Made by a program: the position numbers and the translations under genes
Part shown: positions 10,267 through 19,643 of the stretch, in pieces
Position numbering within the stretch: position 1 is the stretch's first letter
How the letters are laid out: each line of letters opens with the position of its first letter
From: CAVUOA01 sp963742955
GTDB lineage: Bacteria > Bacteroidota > Ignavibacteria > Tepidaquicellales > OLB5
Assembly: GCA_963742955.1 (NCBI GenBank)
Contig: CAVUOA010000009.1
Location: forward strand, 62,001 to 126,000
Reading direction: 5' to 3'
Length of the DNA: 64,000 nucleotides
The notes under the pieces: model-generated
What the model was told of the DNA's origin: nothing
Databases searched by the model: none
What the model saw: only the letters and a program-made list of their open reading frames with translations

Positions 10267-10372
10267 ATATTTACGGCGGGTGGCAATCGCGGCGCATTCC
10301 GTGTGATGTATTATTTGCATATCCTTTCCTTAAATAGAAATTTAAAAAATTCTATTTTACAGTCAGCAAAAT
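10267..10372 (-). repeat. Conserved leader element, copy 2
   Basis: This is the second copy of the element at 8463-8570, 63 bases upstream of the gene starting at 10204. The A/T hairpin, AAGGAAAGG and ATG (10320) are kept. The small frame is one base shorter than in copy 1, so it is out of frame with MQMKTSHGRRRDNHPP unless a base is missing here. Confidence 0.55.
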
Positions 10373-10813
10373 ACAGTTTACTCTCCGATGTAAATCGGAG
10401 CAGGCCGATTCACATCGAAGCAGTATATTTACACCGGCATTGCACCGTGTACTACCCTTTACATCCACTAGAAGGTCTCGTTACAAAATTACAGACGTGT
10501 TTTAGAGTTGTCAAGATATAAATATGCCCTCTCCTTCGGGGAGGGATGGGAGGGGTCGTAATAAAAATACAAAATCACAGAATTGACATTTATTAAAGTT
10601 CCAATAGAAGTGTTAAGGTAATGTTTTTTATATAGATGTGTGAAAAAAGCCCCCTGAATAAAATATCAGAGGGCTTTTTTATTTTATAAAATCTCCCGGA
10701 CAAGTCGGGAATGATAAGCACTTTAAAAGGAGAAATAAAACCCGACTTCTTGGAGGCGAGCATCGTCCGGGATACTCTTAACAACTTTATAAAAGAACAA
10801 AAATATTGCATTG
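10373..10813. other. Intergenic region without a gene
   Basis: It contains a short inverted repeat CTCCGAT/ATCGGAG (about 10382-10399), a CCCTCTCC-TTCGG-GGAGGG hairpin near 10530 and a terminator-like hairpin (listed separately). I see no open frame with a ribosome-binding site or recognisable product. Confidence 0.5.
10643..10680. terminator. Bidirectional terminator-like hairpin
   Basis: AAAAAGCCCCCTGA pairs with TCAGAGGGCTTTTTT (one bulge on each side), with A and T runs on both flanks. It could therefore stop transcription on either strand. No intact gene directly feeds into it. Confidence 0.6.
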
Positions 10814-10853
10814 TGCGGTAAGCGGGTTTCGAACCCGCAAGCCTTACCGGCTT
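10814..10853 (-). other. tRNA-like 3' half (variable arm, T arm, acceptor strand)
   Basis: On the minus strand there is a 5-bp hairpin AAGCC-GGTAA-GGCTT, which resembles the long variable arm of a Leu or Ser tRNA. A perfect T arm follows: GCGGG-TTCGAAA-CCCGC (10822-10838) with the invariant TTCRA loop. Then comes TTACCGCA, which looks like a 3' acceptor strand plus discriminator. I cannot find a matching 5' half (GCGGTAA, D arm, anticodon arm) upstream. It is probably a tRNA remnant or an integration scar rather than a working tRNA. Confidence 0.4.
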
Positions 10854-11062
10854 ACCGATATCAAAATTCATGAGCAGTAGGAGGAAAAGGAGCAAACGAG
10901 CCAGCCTATATTCCAAATATGAATTATGATATCAAGCAGCGTTTTCCGTTTTCGCTATTACCGCATTTTAATTACTTATTATACTTCTTATATTATAACC
11001 CTTCAATTTCTTTTTGGGTTTCAGCTAATACGAAATGTTTAATAGAATTTAATCAATATACA

Positions 11063-11575
11063 ATGGAATACCTATACAGCGCTTTATTTATTATGTGTTT
11101 AAGAATTATGGATGTTACAGTAGGTGTAACACGAACGCTTGTAGTTGTGCAAGGCAGAAAATATACAGCCGGAGCTTTGGGATTTGTTGAAGTTACAATA
11201 TGGGCATTTGCAATAAGGCACATTATGCTGAATCTCGATAATATCTGGAATGTATTCGGATATTCAACCGGTTTTGCAATAGGTAATGTACTTGGGATAA
11301 CAGTTGAACAGAAATTCGGCTTTGGATTTGTGCTGATTTATGTTGTATCAATGCATTATACTGATAAAATTGCTGATGCGCTGAGAAATAATAAATTTGG
11401 AGTAACGATACTTCCGGGAGAAGGAGGCAGGGGAGGAGTCGCGATACAGGTTCTGCTCATCCCGAGAAAAAGACAGAGAGAAGCAATAGAAATAATAGAA
11501 AATATAGACCCGAAAACCTTTATATCAGTCCAGCAGGCGATACCCTACAGGGGCTATATAAGACAGGGGAAATAA
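11063..11575 (+). CDS. DUF5698/DUF2179 (UPF0316) membrane protein
   Basis: About 170 residues from ATG 11063. Three predicted membrane segments at the N-terminus (MEYLYSALFIMCLRIMDV; the AGALGFVEVTIWAFAI region; TGFAIGNVLGITVEQ) match DUF5698. A soluble C-terminal DUF2179 domain follows (GVTILPGEGGRGGVAIQVLLIPRKR ... VQQAIPYRGYIR), typical of UPF0316/YebE-like proteins. The function is unknown; DUF2179 may be a ligand-binding regulatory domain. An open frame extends 48 codons upstream but lacks family similarity, so the internal ATG is preferred, though no clear Shine-Dalgarno is present. Confidence 0.85.
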   Translation: MEYLYSALFIMCLRIMDVTVGVTRTLVVVQGRKYTAGALGFVEVTIWAFAIRHIMLNLDNIWNVFGYSTGFAIGNVLGITVEQKFGFGFVLIYVVSMHYTDKIADALRNNKFGVTILPGEGGRGGVAIQVLLIPRKRQREAIEIIENIDPKTFISVQQAIPYRGYIRQGK

Positions 11576-11592
11576 ATTACTGAAGGTTCTCT

Positions 11593-11943
11593 TTACTGGT
11601 GCCTGTCCAGTTTATTAATCCATCCTGAACATCTTTGGAAAGTCTTGACCACCGAAAACCTCGGAGGATTTGAGCTTTCTTCATCACCGAACAGCACATA
11701 CCAGTTTCCGGTATCTTTATCTCTTATATCAACAACGACAGTATATCTTTCCAGTTTGGGGCTGATACCCAAATCATCCTGCAGCTTAACAAAAATCGGC
11801 GCATCGTCAGCATCGGCGTATATTTTGAAATATTTCCATTTCTTTACGCCCGGTTCTTTTACTTTTTTGGAAGATGAGCAGTTGAGAGAAAATATAAATA
11901 GAGCTGCGAGTAGAATATATAATAATGTTTTATTGGATTTCAT
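11593..11943 (-). CDS. Small lipoprotein of unknown function
   Basis: About 116 residues starting at ATG 11943 (MKSNKTLLYILLAALFIFSLNC). The lipobox cysteine follows LN and is trailed by SSSKKVKEP. The mature part is a short β-rich domain (KYFKIYADADDAPIFVKLQDDLG ... WYVLFGDEE). I do not recognise the family. It sits directly downstream of the MoxR gene (22 bases) and may belong to that operon. Envelope location is inferred from the lipobox. Confidence 0.8.
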   Translation of the reverse strand: MKSNKTLLYILLAALFIFSLNCSSSKKVKEPGVKKWKYFKIYADADDAPIFVKLQDDLGISPKLERYTVVVDIRDKDTGNWYVLFGDEESSNPPRFSVVKTFQRCSGWINKLDRHQ

Positions 11944-11964
11944 ATATGGGAGTGACAAATAAAT

Positions 11965-13015
11965 TTAATTAGTTTCTGAAATTAGTTTTTCAATTATATC
12001 TGTTGTTTTGATTCCGTCAGCTTCAGCGTTGAAGTTTGTAATGAGCCTGTGCCTTAAAACGGGAAGCGCTACTTTTTTAACATCATCAATTTCGGGAGTA
12101 AACCTGCCGTATAGTATTGCATTGGTTTTTGCTCCAAGAATCAGATACTGAGATGCTCTGGGACCTGCACCCCAGCTGAGCCAGTCCTTTATGTATTGCG
12201 GTGATTGAGGGTTTGTTGGTCTGGTTTTGTTTACAAGGTTTACGGCATACTTAACAACATTATCTGCAACCGGAACTCTTCTTACGAGGTCCTGCAAACT
12301 TATAATTTCGTTTTTCTTAAGTACAATACTAAGCTCCGGAACATACATACTGGTTGTATATTTTATAATATCCATTTCCTCCGCAAGGCTTGGGTAATCC
12401 AGCCAAACGTTAAACATAAACCTGTCGAGCTGCGCTTCCGGGAGGGGATAAGTGCCTTCATGTTCTATAGGGTTCTGAGTAGCAAGCACATAAAACGGCT
12501 CATCAAGCGTATAAGTATTTCCTGCAGCGGTTACCTTGTGCTCCTGCATTGCTTCAAGCAGGGCTGATTGTGTTTTAGGAGGTGTCCTGTTAATTTCATC
12601 AGCAAGAATCATATTTGCAAAAACGGGACCTTTAATAAACTTAAAGTTTTTTGTTCCCGAAGAAAGATTTTCTTCCAATATTTCGGTGCCGGTAATATCG
12701 GATGGCATTAAATCAGGAGTAAACTGAATCCTGCTGAATTTTAATTCCAGCACTTCGGAAAGTGTTTTAATGAGTAAGTGTTTTTGCGAGTCCGGGTACG
12801 CCAACCAGGAGGCAATGCCCCCGTGAAAGTATTGCGATTATTATCTGGTCAATAATGTTTTCCTGGCCGATTATAACTTTGGATACTTCCTTTTTTAATT
12901 CAGAATATTTCTGATTAAGGTATTTTACAAGTTCAACATCGTTAATATTTTTTGAATCGACGTTTCCGCTGCCTTGAATAGAAACAGGGCTTTTGGCTGT
13001 TGTTTTTTCCTGCAT
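11965..13015 (-). CDS. MoxR family AAA+ ATPase (frameshifted)
   Basis: The joined product is about 349 residues. The Walker A motif is GVPGLAKT, at residues ~74-81. Walker B and sensor parts are NMILADEINRTPPKTQSALLEAMQE and LATQNPIE; the C-terminal lid contains SWGAGPRASQYLILGAK. MoxR ATPases are chaperones that often work with VWA-domain proteins; none is adjacent here. The frame breaks at 12775, where one extra base lies between KTL and LIKTL. It is followed by a lipoprotein gene and preceded within 21 bases by the M16 operon, so all may be co-transcribed. Confidence 0.92.
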
Positions 13016-13035
13016 TAAATTTTCCTTATTATAAA

Positions 13036-14494
13036 TTACTGTTTAATCTTTTCGTCGGCATCATAAACTTTTACATCCTTAATTAGCGAGAGTTTATCTT
13101 TTATCTGCTTTGAGTTTCCGGAAACAACAATATAAAGCGAATCAGGGTGAATATATTTTCTTGCAGCGTTCAGGATATCTTCTTTAGTCAGGTTGTTGAT
13201 ACTGCTTATATACTTATTGTACCAGTTCTTTGGTAAATCATAAAGTTTTAGGTTAATTACTCTTGTTGCAACAGAATTTGCGGTTTCAAGCTGAAGCGGG
13301 AATAACCCGGTTAAGTAATTTTTCACAGTCTGCAGTTCTTCATCCGAAACTTCGGCTGAAACCATCCTTTTAAGCTCATCAATTATCAATGTTATTGATG
13401 AGTCTGTAACTGCATTCCTGACATCCGTATCTACAGAAAAATCACCCGGGTGAATTCTGGGACTGAAACTGCTTCTTGCGCCGTATGTGTAGCCGTGTTT
13501 CTCCCTCAAATTTATGTTAATTCTTGAACCGAAATATCCTCCTAAAATTGTATTCATTACTGTTACTGCAACAAAGTCAGGATTGTTCCTGGCAATTCCG
13601 ATGTGACCTATTCGTAAATTTGATTGTACTGCTCCCGGTTTATCCACGAGATATATGTAATTATTTGAATATTCTTCCGAATCTCCTGAAACTTCTATAT
13701 TTGAATCAGCTGCAGTTATTGAATTTTTCTGCCAGCTGCCGAATTTGCTTTCTACAATTTTCAGGGCTTCTTCAGGTGATATAGCGCCAACAAATGCCAG
13801 TATAAGATTGGACGGGAGATAATGTTTATCATAAAAGCCGGTAATGTCTTCACGTGTTATTTTTTCAATGCTTTGCTCGGTGCCTTCCTGCGGGATGAGC
13901 ATAGGGTGAACCCTCGAAAACTACTTTGTTAAACATCCTGTCACTTAGAGTACCGGCGTCGTCTTTGCCCTGCATTATTGTTGCAACCCTTTGTTCTTTA
14001 ACGCGTCCTATTTCATTGTTGTCAAATACCGGATTCAGAACAACATCAGCAAGAACGTCTATTCCTTTATCAAGATATTTTCTTAATATTGAAAGAGATA
14101 CATAGCTTCCGTCCCAATCACTTCCTGATGACAGGTTTCCGCCGAGGAAATCGATGTCTTCGGCTATCTCTGTTGCACTGCGCTGTTTTGTTCCTTTTGT
14201 CAGAAGTTCAGCTGTTAATGAAGATACTCCGTAACTATTTTCATCAAAATATGAACCTGCATTTTTGAAAACCAGTCTGACTGAAACGGACGGTATTTTA
14301 TGATTTTCAATAACAAGCAGGTTAATTCCGTTGCTTAATGTTGTATCGTAGTATTCCGGGAATTCCATATCCTTGGGCGGTCCCGGCTTGGGGGCTTTAG
14401 TTCTATCGAGTATTTCGTCTTGTGACTTTGCCAATTGTGTTATTGATAATGTTAATATTATAAAAAAAATTGCTTTACAGAATTGAACTTTCAT
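13036..14494 (-). CDS. M16 peptidase-like protein lacking the zinc motif, exported (frameshifted)
   Basis: The joined product is about 485 residues with a signal peptide (MKVQFCKAIFFIILTLSITQLAKS). Both M16 halves are present. At the place of the catalytic HxxEH it reads SSLTAELLTKGT, so it should be inactive. The C-terminal half keeps the substrate-clamp features (GGYFGSRININLREKHGYTYGARS). The frame breaks near 13888, with one extra G before EGTEQSIEKI. It is the third gene of an M16 operon. Inactive M16 subunits commonly pair with active ones, as in mitochondrial processing peptidase and bacterial two-subunit enzymes. Confidence 0.9.
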
Positions 14495-14498
14495 TGCA

Positions 14499-15806
14499 TT
14501 ATTTTTTCGGGAGGTATATTAATGTAACCTTATTATTGTTGTTTATGTATTCTTTAATGCAACGGTTAATATCATCTGCTGTAACCGAAATATAATTTTC
14601 AATATTTGTATTAATTAATCCCGGGTTATTATAAAAAGTCTTGTAGTGAGCAAGCATATCGGCTTTTGAAAGAATATATTGTTTTCTGTAATGGGTTTTA
14701 GTTTCTATTCGGTTCTTTGCCTTCTGAAGTTCTTTTTCCGTTATTCCGTTGAGTATTAAATCATTAATCATTATGTCAATTTCTTTCTCTCCCCGGGATG
14801 CCTCAATACCGGGCAGAAGTATTGCATAGAGATAAAATACTCCGGCGAATTCTTTCCCGTCTGCCCAGCATCCGACTTCGGCTGCAATTTGTTTATCATA
14901 AACGAGGTTTTTGTACAGCCTTGAGCTGTCTCCGCTTGAAAAAACTTCCGAGAGCAATTCGAATGCGTAATATGCTTTCGAATTTTCGCGGGGTATCCGG
15001 TATCCTATAAATATACCCGGGAACTGGATTTTGTCTAATACAGTATCATTTATTTCTTTGAATGAAGATAGCTTTGGGTTCCCGTTTCTTTGAAACTGCA
15101 ATCCATGTTTGATGCCGCCAAAGTATTTTTCTACGAGATTCATTGTTTCCGTTTCTTCAAAGCTTCCGGTTATTGATAATACTGCATTGTTTGGGGTGTA
15201 AAATTTACTAAAGAAAGATTTTACGTCATCCAGGCTTGCTTTTTTAATATCCTCAACAAATCCTATAGTATCCCAGCCGTATCCTGAATCGGGAAATAGT
15301 CTCGGCGCAAATTCAATACTCACAGAGCCGTACGGGCGGTTATCAAAATTTTGTTTCTTTTCCTCAATAACTACCTTTTTTTGCGTTTCGAGGCTTTTCT
15401 TATTAACAACGCATTCAAGCATTCTGTCCGATTCCAGCCATAAGCCAAGCTCAAGCTGATGTGAGGGCAGCAGCAGGTAATAGTTAGTTTTATCTTCGGT
15501 GGTATATGCATTATTTTCCCCGCCTGCGAGATTTGACAGTCTTTCATACTCACCCTTGGGCAGGTTAGCCGAACCTTCGAACATAAGGTGCTCAAATAAA
15601 TGTGCGAATCCTGTTTTGCCGGTTTCTTCATCTTTTGAGCCAACATGGTAACAAATGTTTATTGCAACAGACGGAATGGAATGGTCTTCTGAAAGAATTA
15701 CATTCAGACCGTTTCCCAATTTATATTCTTTAAACTGTGTATCTTCTGCCTTACTGCTTGTACTTGCAGCGGTATGATTTAACTGTTTCTTTTTTGTATG
15801 AATCAT
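14499..15806 (-). CDS. M16 zinc metallopeptidase
   Basis: 435 residues with the inverted zinc motif HLFEH (in FAHLFEHLMFEGS) near residue 69, a downstream Glu in the ENNAYTTEDKTNYYLLLP region, and the second M16 domain after ~residue 200 (SSGDSSRLYKNLVYDKQIAAEVG). No signal peptide is visible at the annotated N-terminus (MIHTKKKQLNHTAAS), unlike its two neighbours. It may act inside the cell, or the start may be misassigned. The start codon overlaps the upstream stop as ATGA, indicating translational coupling. It is probably the catalytic partner of the inactive subunit encoded next. Confidence 0.93.
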   Translation of the reverse strand: MIHTKKKQLNHTAASTSSKAEDTQFKEYKLGNGLNVILSEDHSIPSVAINICYHVGSKDEETGKTGFAHLFEHLMFEGSANLPKGEYERLSNLAGGENNAYTTEDKTNYYLLLPSHQLELGLWLESDRMLECVVNKKSLETQKKVVIEEKKQNFDNRPYGSVSIEFAPRLFPDSGYGWDTIGFVEDIKKASLDDVKSFFSKFYTPNNAVLSITGSFEETETMNLVEKYFGGIKHGLQFQRNGNPKLSSFKEINDTVLDKIQFPGIFIGYRIPRENSKAYYAFELLSEVFSSGDSSRLYKNLVYDKQIAAEVGCWADGKEFAGVFYLYAILLPGIEASRGEKEIDIMINDLILNGITEKELQKAKNRIETKTHYRKQYILSKADMLAHYKTFYNNPGLINTNIENYISVTADDINRCIKEYINNNNKVTLIYLPKK

Positions 15807-17125
15807 TTTTTCTCCGGAAGATAATACAGCACAACACGGTTATCTTTGTTTAAATATTTTTCTGCAGCATGGTGAATGTCTTCCAGCGTTGTATTTTGAT
15901 AATTTTGAATTTCGGAATTAATCATCCCTGTGTTTTTAAAATATGTCCAATAGAAAGCCAGTTGGTCTGCAATCCCCATCATTGATTGCTGCCTGTTAAT
16001 AAATTGGGTTTCCCATTTATTTTTTGCTTTTTCAAGTTCATGTTCGGTTATTTTTCCTGATTTTATTTCTTCCATCTGTTTATCAATATGGTTTTCTATT
16101 TCTGCAAGGTTTGAATTCTGCAATCCGGTAGCGGAAACAATAAACAGACCTGCCAGCTCAAGGTCCCAGTTGAATGAAAAAGCTGATTTAGCCAGTTTGC
16201 TGTCATACACCAGGTCTTTATAAAGTCTCGAGCTTTTTCCATCCGAAAGTACAGATGCTAACAGATTTAAGGCGTACTCGTCTTTTGATTTTACTCCCGG
16301 AACCTTGTAACCTATATAAATCGCAGGGAGCTGGACATTATCAAATACGGTATCTTTTATATCTATCCCACCGTATGAATTTTTGGGAAACTGTTCAGGC
16401 TTTGTCTCGGATGGTTTCAAATCACCGAAGTATTTTTTTACAAGTTCCATGGTTTTCCCGTAATCAATATCTCCGGCAATAACAAGTACAGCGTTATTGG
16501 GGGCATAAAATCTCTTATAGAAATTTTGGGCGTAGCTTAAGCCGGCATCATTCAAATCCTGCATACTGCCTATTGGAATCCATCCGTATTCTGAACCTTT
16601 ATAAGCATCTTTAAAAAGATAATAAAATCTTGAGCCGTATGGAACGTTATCGTACCGTTGGCGCTTTTCTTCTTTTACTACTTCTCTCTGGTTATCAAAA
16701 TTCTCCTGTGTTACATTCAGTGTACTCATCCTGTCTGATTCAAGCCAGAGGACAAGCTCAAGAGCATTTGAGGGAACGGTTTCAAAATAATTTGTTCTGT
16801 CCTGATTAGTTGTTCCGTTTAATGTACCTCCTGCTTTCTGTATGTAACTGAAATGCTCGGCTTTGCCAACATGTGCGGAACCCTGGAACATCATATGCTC
16901 AAATAAATGAGCGAATCCGGTACGGTTTGTATCTTCATTTTTTGAACCTACATGGTACCATATATCAACACTAACAAGAGGATTTGAATTGTCACGGTGG
17001 AGAATAACATGTAATCCGTTCGGAAGGTTATATTCTTTAAATTCTATTTTTTCCGTATTTGCCGGGCTTAATTGGTATGAGACTAGAGTCATTATTATTA
17101 TAAAAGCGATATATTTTAAGTGCAT
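15803..17125 (-). CDS. M16 zinc metallopeptidase, exported
   Basis: About 440 residues. A signal peptide (MHLKYIAFIIIMTLVSYQLSPANT) is followed by the active zinc motif HLFEH (in FAHLFEHMMFQGS), the conserved NGTTNQDRTNYFETVP stretch and the C-terminal clamp SDGKSSRLYKDLVYDS. ATG 17125 is preferred over an upstream TTG because GAGG lies directly before it and the signal peptide starts there. It is the first gene of the three-gene M16 operon. It likely works in the periplasm or on the envelope, degrading peptides; the substrate is unknown. Confidence 0.92.
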   Translation of the reverse strand: MHLKYIAFIIIMTLVSYQLSPANTEKIEFKEYNLPNGLHVILHRDNSNPLVSVDIWYHVGSKNEDTNRTGFAHLFEHMMFQGSAHVGKAEHFSYIQKAGGTLNGTTNQDRTNYFETVPSNALELVLWLESDRMSTLNVTQENFDNQREVVKEEKRQRYDNVPYGSRFYYLFKDAYKGSEYGWIPIGSMQDLNDAGLSYAQNFYKRFYAPNNAVLVIAGDIDYGKTMELVKKYFGDLKPSETKPEQFPKNSYGGIDIKDTVFDNVQLPAIYIGYKVPGVKSKDEYALNLLASVLSDGKSSRLYKDLVYDSKLAKSAFSFNWDLELAGLFIVSATGLQNSNLAEIENHIDKQMEEIKSGKITEHELEKAKNKWETQFINRQQSMMGIADQLAFYWTYFKNTGMINSEIQNYQNTTLEDIHHAAEKYLNKDNRVVLYYLPEKK

Positions 17126-17366
17126 AAACCTCAAAATACTAAAAAATGCGCCTATTAAAAAGCATTAAAAATAACACTTTGAGAACTTCATTAGTAAGCC
17201 TACTATTAATCAACAAATTATATTAAATTAATGTTGTACAAGAGACTTAATTATAACTAACCTATTGAAAAACAAGTTTCATATTCTATTGAGCCAATTC
17301 GATTTAATGCAAAAACAATAGGTTAACGAGTTTATATAGTTTTTTTTAAAAAAAATTCATATACTA

Positions 17367-17957
17367 TTGAAAAATAGGGAAATATTTTATGTCTCGAACT
17401 TATTAAGTTCCTCAAGATTTGTTCTTTTAATTTTTACTACTTATTTTCTGTTGGTAAATAGCGGTTACCACTACTTGATTGCGTCAATAATAATTGTTTT
17501 GATTTGGCTTACCGATATTCTAGACGGCTACTTAGCAAGAAAGAGAAATGAAGTAAGCGAACTCGGCAAGATAATTGACCCGCTGGCAGATAAAGTTACT
17601 GTGATAACAATAACTTTAATTCTTCTTTTTCAGGGAATTATACCGCTTTGGTTTTTTATAATTATAATGTTACGAGATTTATTGATACTCTCAGGCGGTT
17701 TGTATATTAAACAACAAAAAGGTATTGTGGTACAATCTAACATGATTGGCAAGCTTACGGTATTTATTATCGGTTTTACCCTGCTTAACTCAATTTTAAT
17801 TGCACAGTTCACATTACCCGGAGAAAACAATTTATTTTTATATCATATTGAAAAACTGGAACTTTATTGGAAATTCTTGATTTTAGTAAGTATAACAATG
17901 TCTGTTATTTCATTAATTTCTTATTTACAGAAATTTGTGAAAACAATTTCAAATTAA
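17367..17957 (+). CDS. CDP-alcohol phosphatidyltransferase (PgsA-like)
   Basis: A 196-residue integral membrane enzyme with five or six hydrophobic segments and the full family signature: DILDGYLARKR followed by GKIIDPLADKVT (D-x2-D-G-x2-A-R-x8-G-x3-D-x3-D). It probably makes phosphatidylglycerophosphate from CDP-diacylglycerol and glycerol-3-phosphate. The CdsA gene at 58.3 kb would supply the CDP-diacylglycerol. The start is TTG at 17367; no ATG lies in a usable place. It is followed within 28 bases by the HU gene. Confidence 0.88.
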   Translation: MKNREIFYVSNLLSSSRFVLLIFTTYFLLVNSGYHYLIASIIIVLIWLTDILDGYLARKRNEVSELGKIIDPLADKVTVITITLILLFQGIIPLWFFIIIMLRDLLILSGGLYIKQQKGIVVQSNMIGKLTVFIIGFTLLNSILIAQFTLPGENNLFLYHIEKLELYWKFLILVSITMSVISLISYLQKFVKTISN

Positions 17958-17984
17958 ACAACTAAATTATTCGGAGGTCAAAAA

Positions 17985-18326
17985 ATGAACTCAAGCACAA
18001 ATGAAAACCAAAAAGCTCGTGTTAAGACCCTTACCAAGAAAGATATTGAAATGAAAATTGTTCAGAAATTTGAAGGTAAAAAATTAACCGAGAAGGCTGT
18101 TGTTGATGCTCTGTTTGATTCTATAAGAGAGCTGTTAATGACTGCTAATCCGGACCTGAGAATTGAAATCAGAGATTTCGGCGTGTTTGAAATTAAAACA
18201 ACCAAACCGAAACCAAAGGCAAGAAACCTTAAGACCGGCGAGTTTGTGTATGTTCCTGCCAGGAAAAAAATTCATTTCAAAGCCGGAAAACTTCTTAAGG
18301 AATTTCTCAAAAAACCTCTTACCTGA
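17985..18326 (+). CDS. HU/IHF family DNA-binding protein
   Basis: 113 residues with an N-terminal extension of ~20 residues relative to classical HU. The fold then runs through LTKKDIEMKIVQKFEGK, the RIEIRDFGVFEIK strand and the β-arm with the DNA-intercalating region (ARNLKTGEFVYVPARKKIHFKAGKLLKE). It bends DNA in the nucleoid. A strong CGGAGG ribosome-binding site is present 8 bases before ATG 17985. The extension is lysine- and threonine-rich and may modulate binding. Confidence 0.92.
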   Translation: MNSSTNENQKARVKTLTKKDIEMKIVQKFEGKKLTEKAVVDALFDSIRELLMTANPDLRIEIRDFGVFEIKTTKPKPKARNLKTGEFVYVPARKKIHFKAGKLLKEFLKKPLT

Positions 18327-18371
18327 AAATATTTTTTGTCTGATTTTTGAACTGAATTTATTTCTTAAGTT

Positions 18372-18831
18372 TTGGAAAATATTGTTAAGGCAAGCGGCAG
18401 AGTTATGGGTATTGACTATGGCTCTGTAAGGATAGGAATTTCATTAAGCGATGAAACGGGTTCTATAGCCTTCGGCAGGGAAGCGGTTTTAAATAATAAG
18501 GACTGTCTGAAGAAAATTACAGGGCTTATAACTGATAACGGAGTGCGCCGGGTAATACTTAGGATATCCTCTTAATCTAAAAGGCTCAAAATCCGCACAG
18601 ACTCTTGAAACGGAAGACTTCGAGAAAAAGATGCGGGATTTTCTGAATTCAAATATCGGTAAAGATGTTATTGAGATTATTCGATGGGATGAACGATTTA
18701 CCTCAAAGATGGCGCAAAGCTCGATGATTGAATCCGGAATGAAAAAGAAAAAAAGACAGGATAAATCAAACCTTGATATAATTTCTGCAGCATTGCTGCT
18801 TCAGAGTTACCTGGACAGCTTAGTCAAATAA
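18372..18831 (+). CDS. ruvX: RuvX/YqgF putative pre-16S rRNA nuclease (frameshifted)
   Basis: The joined product is ~152 residues with an RNase H-like fold: MGIDYGSVRIGIS near the start, the GYPLNLKGSKS motif, IIRWDERFTS, and the closing DIISAALLLQSYLD. It matures the 5' end of 16S rRNA in E. coli and is essential in many bacteria. One extra A at about 18561 (VILA/GGYPLN) shifts the frame. The organism presumably makes an intact protein, so an error in the sequence is likely. The start is taken at TTG 18372; ATG 18405 is the alternative. Confidence 0.9.
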
Positions 18832-18869
18832 CAATTGTTCTTTCGATTCAATTTTTTTAGTTTTGTGCT

Positions 18870-19517
18870 ATGCAGCTCTTTGAATTACACGAGATAATTG
18901 AAAATGGGGAAAACGGTACCGTTGAATTTAAACGAAAGTTTTCCTCCCCTGAGAAAATAGCCAAAGAAATGATTGCTTTTGCCAATACTAAGGGAGGCTG
19001 TATCTTATTTGGAATTGATGATGACAGGTCAGTAGTCGGAGTCGAGAGCGAAAAAGGCGAAATTGAGCTCATAGATATGGCAGCAAAGTTCTTTTGCAAG
19101 CCCGAAATTAAGTATGATATAGAAATTCTTCCCATTTACCGAAAAGACGTAGTTGCCGTAATCATTCCCGAAAGCAAAACAAAACCCCATAGACTGATTG
19201 AAAACGGAAAAGATGATAATGACCCCTACAGAGTTTATATCAGGATTAAAGATAAATCCGTATTAGCATCTAAAGAAACTGTCAGAGTACTCAGAAAATC
19301 CCGTCCGGATTCACCGCCGCTAATAATAAACCTTACTGATAAAGAAAAAGCACTTCTGGATTATCTTTCAACACACGAGAAAATTACTATGAAGGAGTTT
19401 AAAGAGCTTCTTAATATATCCAACCGCAGAGCAAGCAGAATATTGGTTAATCTTATTAGAGCTGAACTAGTGCGTCAGCACACCACTGAAAAAGAGGATT
19501 TTTACACACTTAGCTGA
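18870..19517 (+). CDS. AlbA_2 (Schlafen-like AAA_4) domain protein with winged helix
   Basis: 215 residues. The N-terminal AlbA_2/divergent AAA_4 domain (residues ~5-120) shows GTVEFKRKFSS, FANTKGGCILFGIDDD and PYRVYIRIKDKSVLASKE. A C-terminal winged-helix segment follows (~150-215, LLDYLSTHEKITMKEFKELLNISNRRASRILVNLI). Such proteins are putative DNA/RNA-binding regulators with no firm role. It starts 38 bases after ruvX and may be in the same transcript. Start at ATG 18870. Confidence 0.86.
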   Translation: MQLFELHEIIENGENGTVEFKRKFSSPEKIAKEMIAFANTKGGCILFGIDDDRSVVGVESEKGEIELIDMAAKFFCKPEIKYDIEILPIYRKDVVAVIIPESKTKPHRLIENGKDDNDPYRVYIRIKDKSVLASKETVRVLRKSRPDSPPLIINLTDKEKALLDYLSTHEKITMKEFKELLNISNRRASRILVNLIRAELVRQHTTEKEDFYTLS

Positions 19518-19643
19518 AACTTTTTCTTCTTTATTTCTATTTTTAATATATAGTTGTTTGCCTCATTCTGATTATTCCGGTACGCCTTTTCTCCACATTC
19601 CAGGATGGCGTTAATCATTAAATAAAATTAAATATTAACCACC

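Noticed and set aside
10303..10521. 72-residue plus-strand frame
   Set aside because: It covers the conserved leader element on the wrong strand and short palindromes; no coding features.
10593..10916. 107-residue minus-strand frame
   Set aside because: It reads through a terminator hairpin and the tRNA-like T arm; the composition looks like non-coding DNA.
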